NCBI GenBank assembly: GCA_903813345.2
Contig: CAIIXF020000011.1
Location: forward strand, 4,116,571-4,180,570
Source of the DNA: Owenia fusiformis
Lineage: Eukaryota; Annelida; Polychaeta; Sabellida; Oweniidae
Length of the DNA stretch: 64,000 bases
Reading direction: 5' to 3'
Numbering within the stretch: the first letter of the stretch is position 1; each line of letters starts with the position of its first letter. Shown here one piece after another: positions 12,401-21,700 of the stretch. Under the pieces are notes generated by a model. That model was given only the letters and a program-made list of their open reading frames with translations. It had not been told where the DNA came from and searched no databases. Made by a program: the position numbers and the translations under genes.

Positions 12401-13188
12401 CTCATTTTGATATTTTTGATGACTTAACAGGACGTCTATAAAACATAGACAATTATTTTTCTTTTGACTCCTAGCGATGATAGGAATGAAATCTAGAATT
12501 ATCAAATAGTAAAACCCTAATATTAGACGTATTAACGTATTAAATAATTCACATAATTATATTAAATCTGCTTGATATTTGAAAAAATGAACAAAAACTA
12601 GAATCGCACATATATTATCGCACTAACTAACTAATGATCTACATTAAAATAATAATTAACATTCAAATGATAATTCAATTTACTACAAATATGCTAAGAT
12701 CAATTGCAAAGTTTTGGGCTTATAAAATATGTAAAAAAATCAAATGAAACTATTTACGTTCTATATTTCGACATATTTCGACCAAAAAACCCGACGTTTT
12801 TTCACTAAACTGTATTTTGAAAACTTCAAGATATATCGACCTCCTTAAATATTGGTTTAAATATTACTGCTCTATAATGTGTTACGGATTCTCAATATTC
12901 CATACCATACCAGTCATACTATGGACTATATGAGGCGTAATTGTAGTTCTGTTCATTCCAATTTGGAAACATAATAAGCAAAAGACGTATGGGTCTTATT
13001 ATTGTTTCTTGAAATTATAAATTACAAATATGAAGAACAAAATTACAAAGCGTTTCATTTTTCATCTTGGTGCATTTAATTCATAGTTTTAGAACCTAAA
13101 CATTTAAATTCATTCATTGATAATTAATTTGATGTATTTTAACGATGCTATGCCTTAATTAAAATGAAGTATTTTACGTACCTGTCAT
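71..13188 (-). CDS. P3: paralogue of P2 without FAMeT domains, 3' end beyond window start
   Basis: Ten coding exons: 13188-13182, 12039-11962, 11470-11295, 11006-10823, 10651-10488, 9847-9649, 9418-9155, 8956-5838, 5604-5382, 447-71. They sum to 4791 nt, exactly 1597 codons, open throughout and ending in phase 0 at a donor (positions 65-70). The next two exons (Ala-rich helix and C-terminal module, known from P1 and P2) should lie just outside the window, giving about 1770 residues. The order and phase of exons match P2 one for one, except that the coiled-coil exon is joined directly to the Arg/Glu/Ala-repeat exon; no FAMeT sequence was seen in the 4.9-kb intron between them. Introns 2-7 are all under about 0.7 kb, against up to 10.8 kb in P2. 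No frameshift or stop was seen. Function unknown; secretion is inferred from the N-terminus. Confidence 0.75.
1380..1760 (+). pseudogene. 3' fragment of a non-LTR retrotransposon ORF2
   Basis: The translation to a stop at 1702 contains LCYFCDVNAIENEHHFLLKC, the C-x2-C ... H-x4-C zinc-knuckle and flanking pattern common at the C-terminus of metazoan LINE reverse-transcriptase proteins, followed by PFY and a helical tail. Upstream reverse-transcriptase domains are absent; a 5'-truncated insertion. Confidence 0.6.
1888..1970 (-). repeat. LINE/SINE 3' tail with (TTTA)n
   Basis: Read on the minus strand, a short conserved 3' end (CCTTTGGAGGCTGGCCGT) runs into GTAATAAATAAATAAATA, a tetranucleotide tail typical of RTE/CR1-type non-LTR ends. 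Only the tail is present. Confidence 0.45.
3146..3694 (+). mobile_element. Crypton-like short element, copy 1
   Basis: Starts TTAGTACCTCAGTTGAAATA, contains an ORF at 3262-3552 and ends in a hairpin rich in AGGTCGAGGTTTACAG-type sequence with GGAGAGGTCAATAATTG. The ORF begins MTSLSDDKMAAAS and has DEDIISLLESKDSQNTKKN, which resembles the N-terminal SAM-like part of Crypton/KIAA1958-type tyrosine recombinase proteins. The catalytic part is missing, so it is a non-autonomous deletion product. Assignment from remembered motif style; moderate. Confidence 0.5.
3695..4690 (+). mobile_element. Crypton-like short element, copy 2, interrupted
   Basis: Nearly identical direct copy of the preceding unit (ORF 3808-4089, with a deletion after LSELTA). 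Its terminal hairpin is split by about 480 bp (about 4175-4655): GGAGAGGTTAAGC on the left and GCTTAACCTCTCAATTAATTG on the right of the insert are inverted. Confidence 0.5.
5382..5604 (-). CDS. P3 exon 9: coiled coil with CPxGC motif
   Basis: Begins VDGIQKSI and shows heptad spacing of Ile/Val/Leu through about 55 residues (KVDYLE, then QVEKLEDAKAEI, then VQNEIKKIED), ending in NCPAGCSSK. Phase 0 in, phase 1 out (donor GTAAGA). P2 exon 9 has the same start (VDGI) and SCPSGC. The paired cysteines after a coiled coil suggest disulfide-linked oligomers; that is inference. Confidence 0.75.
5838..8956 (-). CDS. P3 exon 8: giant beta-rich module, 1039 codons
   Basis: One uninterrupted 3119-nt exon, phase 1 in and phase 0 out (donor GTAAGA). 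The protein is mostly short alternating hydrophobic segments with Gly/Asp/Asn turns, suggesting repeated beta sheets. Internal similarity is visible: a pattern of S-I/V-I, then D-I-S/T, P, F and E, ending in I-P, occurs once in the middle (SIIQHIGSYDIST) and again later (SVIDKLTKGNVDITS). It has 12 cysteines, all matched in P2, including DCSGDFLC. The last 60 or so residues become an Ala-rich amphipathic helix that runs into the coiled-coil exon. I do not recognise the family. An N-terminal extension of the open frame to 9062 is intron read-through. Confidence 0.8.
9155..9418 (-). CDS. P3 exon 7: Pro/Thr-rich linker
   Basis: Phase 1 both ends, 264 nt. Rich in Thr, Pro, Ile and Val, with TTPAPKP and IIQPPAI, and a Thr-rich start that could carry O-glycans. 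It sits between the helical head and the giant beta module. It is barely alignable with P2 exon 7 and differs in length, unlike its neighbours, as expected for a flexible linker. The acceptor TATAG is the phase-compatible one; an upstream AAAG acceptor would break the frame. Confidence 0.65.
9649..9847 (-). CDS. P3 exon 6: basic helical segment
   Basis: Phase 0 in (acceptor TACAG), phase 1 out (donor GTATCG). Lys/Arg-rich helix with LKALGDLA in the middle and KNIKKLADF near the end; P2 has LETLGDHA and KSIKKLSSF. 66 codons plus one base. Confidence 0.7.
9955..10040 (+). repeat. tRNA-derived SINE-like fragment
   Basis: Contains GGTTCGATTCC, a good polymerase III B box, at about 10010-10020, with A-box-like sequence about 45 bp upstream, in intron 5 of P3. 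The arms do not fold into a clean cloverleaf, so a SINE head or tRNA remnant is likelier than a working tRNA gene. Confidence 0.4.
10488..10651 (-). CDS. P3 exon 5: helical segment with VKRWG motif
   Basis: Phase 1 in, phase 0 out (donor GTACGA). Shares TLERLL, then ESLxxDLxRxQI and TxVKRWGxV with P2 exon 5, making it the best conserved of the N-terminal helical exons. 12 bp shorter than its P2 partner. Confidence 0.7.
10823..11006 (-). CDS. P3 exon 4: helical segment
   Basis: Starts D-K-A-N-A-F-I-E-E-N; the P2 equivalent starts E-K-I-N-T-L-I-E-E-N. Phase 0 in, phase 1 out (donor GTAAAT). 61 codons plus one base. Acidic and helical; the C-terminal half diverges from P2. Confidence 0.7.
11295..11470 (-). 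CDS. P3 exon 3: helical segment
   Basis: 58 whole codons, phase 1 in and phase 0 out (donor GTAAGC). Contains EFKPLI near the start and IQYIR at the end; P2 has EFKPVI and IRYIR at the same places. No known domain recognised; predicted largely alpha-helical from its Leu/Glu/Lys spacing. Confidence 0.7.
11962..12039 (-). CDS. P3 exon 2: signal peptide
   Basis: Spliced N-terminus begins MTGYNTILQFAALITWS, a hydrophobic core typical of a secretion signal, followed by a polar stretch. Acceptor is AATAG (12040-12044), donor GTAAGT (11956-11961). Phase 1 at both ends. It aligns with P2 exon 2 (shared pattern Y-x-TI, then L-x-x-W, then Q). Confidence 0.65.
12040..13181. other. P3 intron 1, AT-rich
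   Basis: 1.14 kb of AT-rich DNA between the 7-nt exon and the signal-peptide exon. No exon, repeat or RNA gene that I can support. Confidence 0.5.
13182..13188 (-). CDS. P3 exon 1: 7-nt coding micro-exon
   Basis: ATGACAG followed by the donor GTACGT. The 7 nt give Met-Thr and the first base of Gly, completed by the next exon. The same heptamer and phase open P2 at 54352, which is why I chose this start over an in-frame Met at 12061 on exon-2 sequence read through its acceptor. Confidence 0.65.
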
Positions 13189-13235
13189 TTCAAAGTATCT
13201 TTGGAACAAATACTATTATTGATATCACTACCGGA

Positions 13236-13243
13236 TTTATATA
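13236..13243 (-). promoter_or_regulatory. TATA box of P3
   Basis: TATATAAA on the minus strand, 48 bp upstream of the proposed ATG. Transcription should start about 25-30 bp downstream, leaving a very short 5' UTR. P2 has a TATA-like element at the same spacing. Confidence 0.45.
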
Positions 13244-15427
13244 AAAAAAATAAATGATGAAATATATATTTGCCAAGGTCAACAAAATTGATTAGTCATT
13301 TCATTTAATTTTTTAGATTTTTATTAACAAGTTTTGCTTTTGTATTTGGTGTTAATGTGTGTGGATTGTTTACATTTATTCACCATGGCTACACCTGGAT
13401 GCTGCAGTATTGTTGTATGGTTCTTTGTCAAAGAAAATTCTGATGAGCGTGCATTTAATTAATTTTAATATTTGTTTGGTATACATGTCAGTTATTATCT
13501 AAAATATTGCAGAGTCATATCGAATGAATTATATCTTTATGTAAATGAGAAAGGAAAGCAAGAATCACTAGGTCCATTGAAGAATACAACCTACTTAGAA
13601 AGACTATTTTGCAGATGTTGATATATTGCAAAGATTAACACTCCATAGATTTAGACTCATGGTAGACGGCCGAAATTTCAAAATGGAAAGGGCCAAGTGG
13701 CAAAGTAAGAAGTTGAAATCAGGATTAAGTGTCATTTTATAAATAATATCTAACTCTTTGAACAAATTGTTTATTCATAAATTGTACCAATCTTCATATA
13801 TCAAACTGAACCCTGGAGATATGCGCACTATATGCATCGCACGTGGCACTATTCATCATTGAATTGTATGTCAATGGAACGAAATTGAAAAGGATTTGCT
13901 TTACATACATAAGAATAGTACAATAGAAATGAATATATGAAATGTGTTGATAATTGGAGCAAAATTCATTTGACTGGATAAATACAAATAAGCCATGGTA
14001 TTTAACCAATACAATTTTAATAAATTGTAAATGTTGAACATTATTAACTTGTGTTTATCTGTATTTATCGCTTAAATTGATGTTCATTGTTTTCAAGAAC
14101 ATTTCTGAAATCCTGCTAGTCATTGCTGTACCAGTTAGACAGAAAATCAAAAAAGAGTAATGCTATGCTAAGTTGATTAAAACTTAACCATTCAGCCAAA
14201 CTCTAAATTTTCCCTTCGGGATGCTAATATTGTGCAAAAACCGTCATAAATAACTGGCAAAATAGATGGCAAAGTTGCCCTAAGTTACATACTCTCCTGA
14301 CGACGAGTTTTTCAGAAGGTTTCAGAGCACTGTATCATCAATGAATTGAATGCAAGTAACTGTGCATTAAACATGAGGGAGTGTATTTCTAAAGTGTATT
14401 TCTTGTCCTTATTGGACAATAGTTTGAACTATTACATTAAGTAATATCATGTACAAGTAGATAGCGGAGAATAAATTCGTGTGATATACTCACAAATTGC
14501 CTACTATTCTATTTTTTTCTAATGAATAATGTGACGTAAAAAGTGCCCCACCTACCCAAACGTCAATTTACCATGATAGTAGCCCTTATTCTTATTTTTG
14601 ACCAATAAAATAAGATATGATATTTTATGAATCAATCAGAAAGTATCTTTTATACATTGTGTGAAAATTTCATGAGAAAATATCAAAAAGTTTTGAAATT
14701 TTCCGTGAACTTATTGAACGACCTGGTATATTATGTTCTCTTCTATTACCTTTCTCCTAACTTTCTATCTTTTAAAAACATCTTGCCATCTTGATTAATA
14801 CAATTATGTAATATAATCATATGTAACTATATACACCCGTATGGGTGTCAGTTGCCTGTACACTAAACATTGATATAATTGATGAATAAACAAATATGCA
14901 AACTGTAAACTAAAAGTAATGTGCATCAGATTGGGATCAGTTTTGGGATCGTTTGTGCTGTTTTCTTGTAGCATAGTGTAGTGTCTTTCCTACATCGTTC
15001 CTGACCAATTGTCAAATACAACTTGGGGTATTTCAGTATTTTAATGAGGTTTAGCTCAATCAAAATTGTGATTTCTACTTACTAAACAATTTACAAATTA
15101 TCCTGCTTTAAAAGATAGAGAGTGCCAGAAAGCTAAAATTATGTTTAGAATAAAATTCTAGCAAATGTCTTTATGTTATATGCCGTATGCTGAGATTCCA
15201 ATCCTAGAGCCGAGATGGTATTGAAACACGTGATGTCAAATAAGGAATGAGTTTATAATCAGCAGTATAAATTCTAAACATTAGTTTCTTGAAAATGATT
15301 AAAAGTTCATCCTTAATCAAAATTAGAGTATTTTACAAGAAAAATATGACTGGAAACGAACAACAATAACATTTGCAGCATCAAAAGTACTCCGAATAAT
15401 GATTATTGGTTAAATTATATTCACAAA
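13244..15427. other. Intergenic region between P2 3' end and P3 promoter
   Basis: About 2.2 kb, AT-rich. It must contain the P2 3' UTR and polyadenylation site on the minus strand, but no AATAAA was found within about 300 bp of the stop. No other gene is supported. Confidence 0.45.
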
Positions 15428-15728
15428 TTATGGTAACAGGTTAAGACGATCTTTCACTTGGTCGAGGAGTATCTTCACCATGTCCTCCACAGAATACACT
15501 GTTATTTGGATCGAGAATGTTTCGTCCGAACCACCAAGGAATGACACAACTATGGTTCCACCAAATTCTCCAGTGTCTGCTACCGCAAGCAAAACATCAA
15601 ATTTTAATTCTTTGATGTTTATGATATCACCGAGTGTGAATCGGGTGAGAAAGGAGGCAGTCTTCAAGCCAGTTCTATGCGCCTCATTGACACCATCCAA
15701 AGCTGTTTGGGCTCCAGACACCGCGGTT
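15428..15728 (-). CDS. P2 exon 22: C-terminal module and stop
   Basis: Phase 2 in, 100 codons to TAA at 15428-15430. Contains LDGVNEA, then IINIKEL and LAVADTGEFGGTIVVSFLGG, then YSVEDMVKILLDQVKD. P1 exon 3' end has the same motifs (LAVADTGEFGGTIVVSFLGQ). Beta strands followed by a terminal helix are likely. Confidence 0.8.
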
Positions 15729-18700
15729 CTGAAAATATTTAAATACCTTTATAGAATACGTTATGCTATATGTGTGTCGGATATTAACTTATCAAAGTGA
15801 TTTTCGTGTTGCAAAGATAGTGTTCAAGTTTTTTTGCGTCTACGTACTGTGAGTTCTCAACTACCAAGGCAGCAGCATCCATCGCTGCCTTAGCTCCTTC
15901 CATTGTGACTTTGAGTCCTTCCAATGCTTGTTCGAGACCTGTTAATACTACTTTAGCAGCATCTACTAATACGTTATTGTCCTCGGCGACCTTGAGTGCG
16001 GCATCGGCAGCAGCTTGTAGACCAGAAAGACTCGATTTCAAACCATTTAATGTGGACTTCAGTGCCTGGAAAATTAAGAAATCGAAATCTTACATTTAAA
16101 GTGGCCCATAATCGTTTTTGTTTTTTTATGGAGCCACTCGGTTAATTTACTACTTCTCTGCAGCATAATCACGATGCCCATGTCAAGCAGCGTGCCTACT
16201 AGGCACGCAGTTTGGAACTCTGACAAACTGCGCGCATATTTCAAAATGGAAGACAGGGAGGACACGACTCCCAAAAAGAGCCAAAATACGAAAAATACAA
16301 GGTTAGTCTCGTTCTAAAGATAGTGCCATTCTGTGAAGATGAACTTAATTTACTCATAGTACTCAATGTTTTTCCCGATGTAAACCTAGTTATCTCAATA
16401 TAAGGGTCTTAAGTAACTTCTGTGTTCAAAATTTACAGTGTAAAGTTATTTCTCATATGACTAACAAAGATACAGCCATCTTTACCCCATGCAAGATATT
16501 GCCATCTTTCATCCTAAAAAGATTTACTTGTGACATCACCGGTCTATAAACATCAACAACATGGCAACGGGTACAGCGTTGTTATGCGTATCCATGCTAA
16601 TTCTACAAAACTAAGTTGTGACGTCATAACAATGGAGCTTTGTTGCCACATGTATCTACGTATTTTCTTCAATATTGTTATGACGTCATAACAATTGAAA
16701 GATGAAGTTCAATTAATTTGAAGCAATTTTACTCAGTTTTATGATAAAATGGTGAAAATTTGGCATAATACTGAGTCATATGAGAAAAACTTTCTTGTAC
16801 TCGTACCTGTGCAATATCGTCCATTCTTGACTCGCTTTGATCATGTTTCTTTATCTCGTATTCGACTCGATAAAGAAGAATTATCAAAGCTCATCAAGAA
16901 TGGACGATCTTGCACAGGTACCCATATAAGAACCTCTATATCTATGTCTTTTTATCGTCATTTGCCGTTTATTCAGCCATTGTGTCTGTATGCTAGAATA
17001 TATAGGATCACTCCATCTGATTAAAGCAGCATAGTTTGTGTTCAAAACGATAATACGCCATAAACGTGATTTAAACATTTTTCTTGTCAAACTGCGCGCC
17101 TATATTCACATGTATTTCCCAAACTGCGTGCCTAATATTTCCAAACTTGCCTATCCAAGCTTGTTTTGTATTATTAGAAAACGTAAGCGCCATATGTAAG
17201 GCACATATGTGTCTAATAGTAGAACCCCATAATTGAAACGCTATGACAGTCCATCCACCAAGATGGTGATCTGCAAATAAAAGATTCTTTCGTTCCCAAC
17301 TTAATTGTCACTTCTGTTACACATTTTGACTTTCAATAAGAAAATCTCATAAAATCTGACGATAATACAAAATTTCCAAAGCTATATGAAAAACACCTAC
17401 ACGTGCCTCTGTAGAAATTCCAATGATAATATGTAGTTTTAATAGTGTATGCGCACAGTTTGTAATTTCTGGCTAAAATAGGCGCGCAGTTTGTGGTTTA
17501 TTTCTTTTTAATCTCCTGATTATCTGTTTTATCTCGAAATGTTTTGAATTATACATGATAAATGCGCAAGGAATTAAATATAAAACGAGTCTAAAGAATT
17601 TGTCATTTATGTTTAAAGTGCTAGATCGATTTAAGTATAAATTCCCGTTAAATCAGTGACGAAAATACCATTAATCTGCTTATGTTTTAAAACCTAGATT
17701 CATTTGCACATAGTTTTTGCTAGTATTTGCAAGATTCGTACATTCGCCACAGAATGAACGCTTTGAACAAGAAAACAATGCAGGATAAATGTCTTTAAAT
17801 TACGTTTCAAAATACAGACTCCAACTTAAATGATGCAATGTTGTTAGGCACGCAGTTTGTGATTGAAACAAACTGCGCGCCTAAGTAGGCGCGCAGCTTG
17901 ACATGGGCACCGTGATAATATTAAATCCAGATAATTCGAGTACCTTTGTGCTCCTGGTACGTTTGAGCTTCCGGGAATAACAACGTTTATCCAAGGTATA
18001 CACGCTAAATTGACGTTATTTATGACTAAAATCGGGAAATAAACGACGCAATGCCCCCCATCCTAAGTAAACTGAGTGAACCCGTCTAATATTTTGTTAC
18101 TCGACGCTGCCATTTTAAAACAGAAATATCTACCTGCAATGGTACCAGGCAAGCCTCTCTTGCAACTTCTTTCGCTGTGCATTGAACTTCCCTTGCCTTC
18201 TCAAGGGCCACTTCTCTGACTCCCTCCGCTGCTTCTTTTGCTCTTTCAACCAAAACCTCTCTTGCCCTTTCAATCACGGCAGCTTCTCTAACCCTTTCTG
18301 CAGCAACCTCTTTCGCTCTCTCTGTAGCTTCTCTTGCCTTTTCCGCAGCAACTTCTCTTCCACTCTCAACGTTTTCCCGAGTATTCTCCGCAGCCTCTCT
18401 CCCCCTTTCCACAGTAGCCTCGTTAGTACCTTCTGTAGCCTCTCGTCCTTTTTCAACTCCTGCTTCTCTCCCTCTTTCCCAACTAATATCTTCCTTTCCT
18501 TCTTCAATTTCTTCAGCTGTCTCACCGGGACTCCATCCTCTTTTCCTTCTGTTAGCTGATTTAAGAGTGTGGAAATCACAGTAACAGAAAAACTCGACAT
18601 CTTAAACTTTGCATGCTTGTTCAAAATATGATACCTGATTTGAGATGATATATTGAATTCACAAATGTAGACAGCCATTGAAGAGCATTTTTATACATGT

Positions 18701-21700
18701 TAAGCACTTTTGTACATTTTAAGCTCTACATTGTTTAAAGAGAATATATTTGAAATAAAGCCTAATGTTTTTTTAACAAGATAATGCATGTAATAAGGGA
18801 CACTTACTTAATATCCCTCCAATGACTCGATTTGTATGGGAACGAAGAAAACTTTTAGAAGCTTTGCGACCGAGTTGGAACCTCTGCAGAGGATCTATAA
18901 ACAAATCATGCTAGATTATATTCAGATAGTGTTCTAGAATACATGCTTATATGTCGACTCTCTCGGACAGTCCAACTGCATGTTTCAAACCGAACAACTT
19001 TCAAAAGTATGTATCTGTGATCTGAGCACATCAGATGGGAAATGTTATAACTGTCAGGAAGTGTGATACTTATCATGTAATAATTTACCTCAATGTCAAT
19101 ACATTACATAATAGGCATTGTATTTAACAGCAGATATTAGAACAGGCACAGGTACACAAGTTTTATAACACTTATTAGATGAAATATGAGCTGGGATGGA
19201 ATATGTCAAAATCATCAATTTAAGGCTCCCTTGGATCGCCAAATCAAGCTCATTATATCATGGCATCTCAGGGCTGAGAAGAAATGAGATGTCATGGTTT
19301 ATCATGATGAACTGACACTAAAATCCATATGTAACACTTATTCAGTCCCGATTATGTTGGTATTGATACTGTGGTTTCCCATCGTATGTTTTTATTTTTA
19401 GCTTAATAATGTCTACCTTTAAGATATCTTCGTTTGTATGTTGATTGTATACTGCGTTTTCTCTTTCCTAAAACATATAATATGTAATTAGAAAGTACTG
19501 TTGTAATCCGAGACATATTTAAAACTATTTTAATTTCGGTATGTCTTATTTGTATTGTTACATAATAGTAATTGATTGGTGATAACGTTCTCTCAAAAAC
19601 CCGATGAGAACCAATTGAAAAAAGAAAATCTTGTATTTAATATTTCAGAAAAAGGATTATATATATGTATCGGGAAAATACTTTATTTTGTAAACTAAAT
19701 TCTCAGAAATAATGTTTTAACATTTTACTAAATACCTTTTTCATATCAAGTCATCTTTACATGAACGTGTGTTATACTGATAAACACTGTTGCTCATAAA
19801 TATGGAATATTATAGATACGAACTGTTCGATGGACTTTCTACAAAATGAGAACATTTTGATGAAAAATTGTAATGTGTTCTCATTCCCTCATCAGTTTTG
19901 CATATAAAACTGATTGGTTTGAAAAGTTAAAAATTTATGGTTGATTAAACTTCTATTCACGCAGGTGACCCCATGACCTCATGATATTGGTAACTTGAAA
20001 GAGGTGTCCAAATCTTAGCTGTAACCATTGTGCACATTTTATAAAAAAATAATTTAAAATTGGAAGAGTTTTTAAAAGGCACGCCCCATAAGATAAGCGA
20101 AGAAGAGCATGGCAGGTCATAGGGATGGTGCTCTCTGGCATGAAACAAACTACCATTGCCAGGACCCCAGGGGTGTGTCAGGAACAGTCTCTAAAATTCT
20201 GCAGTGGTACCAAAGGCACTGGAATGTGACTCCAGGTCATAGCAATAGTAGCCCTAGAGAGAAAAATGTAATAAAAGACCACCACATGCTGCCTTTATGT
20301 AATCAAAATCGCTTTAAGTCAAACAGTAGTCTACGAGATGAATGAACAGTATGTGAAGAAATAAAATGTGTCCTCCACAAAGTTGATAATTGTGTTCGTT
20401 TTTGTCGTAGACCAGGGGAAAGAGACAATAAGGACACTTACTGATTTGGCAGTCCACGAAGCCGACCCTATTTATGTTCGGAGCAGTATTACAGGGGTTG
20501 TTTGGAGCAGTACTACAGAAGTTGCACACCCTTGGTGATTCCCAAACATAATTTCAGAGTAAATTGACCTTTTGGACCTCCATCAAGTACCATATGTAAA
20601 CGGAGTCTTTTGGGGCAACATTAAACTGCAGAATGAACATGCTGTTGCACATGCTAGTGGCATTGTGTTGGATTTCATCAGGGCAGACAATGTGGACCAG
20701 CTACCATGGGCACAAAAGTCAGCCAATTAGGCCAATGCAGAGCAAATGTGAGACGACCTTGGTAATGAGATTCGCGACACATTACGAACTGCTCAGATTG
20801 AGGAATGGGGCCTTATTTTACTTAGAAAGGTCAGATGGTTCATTCAATGCTGGTCCCGTAGGGTTGATGCTCTGATTGCAGCACAAAGAGGACATAACGC
20901 ATATTGGTGCTATCATTGGATAGAGGACACTTCAATCTTCATGACCAGATGTTTATTTTGTTTGATCTGTTTTACATGAAGATTTCGATCGGGGTGTTTT
21001 GAAAATGCAAAAGAAATTCTTAGTGTACCCCTGATTAAATAACAGTAATTTCCTAAACTTAAATGTGAATATTTTTTGTCTAAAAAATGTTGATTTGTAG
21101 ATGAAATATGTGGTTATGATTTGCCTAGAAAATAAATGTCTGAACCGACTCCAAATAAATGTTTTCTTACTCCAAAATTTGAATTCTGAGCTGCCAAATC
21201 TAATATTCCATATTTATGAGCAACAGTGTATACATGTATATATATATATTCCTTACCAAAAATAGCACGACTGGTGGTAGTAATGTCAATAAGATTCCAT
21301 GTACCGGATGCACCCCATCCAGTCATAAAGTTGATCGCCTTCACATCATATGGGGTTGGATCTTGCCAAGAAAGGAACGTATTTGTATTGTATATATGCC
21401 CCTTTCCAACTTTGATTAATCCATTTTCCCAACTTACCTACATGTAAAATAAATTTCATTGATGTATTGTCGTAACACATTTAAATGACAAGAAGCATTG
21501 CTTAGCTCAAAAATGTATACTGTTTCTTTTTAGATATATAGGTTCTAACGTTACCCAGAATGGCCTCATCTCAGAACAGCTTACAACAGAACCTTTTGAA
21601 GAAACTTTCTCTGAGGTACCCTCTCGAATAACCGACTTAGGATCCCCTGCCCAACCATGATAACGATTGTATAGTAATCATTGTTTGTATCCCCAGGTGT

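Noticed and set aside
16749-17024. 91-codon plus-strand frame
   Set aside because: It spans the perfect part of a hairpin inside a repeat element and has no domain.
18274-18678. Minus-strand Lys/Leu-rich frame overlapping the P2 Arg/Glu repeat exon
   Set aside because: Wrong phase for both flanking splice sites and no counterpart in P1 or P3; it is another frame of the repeat DNA.
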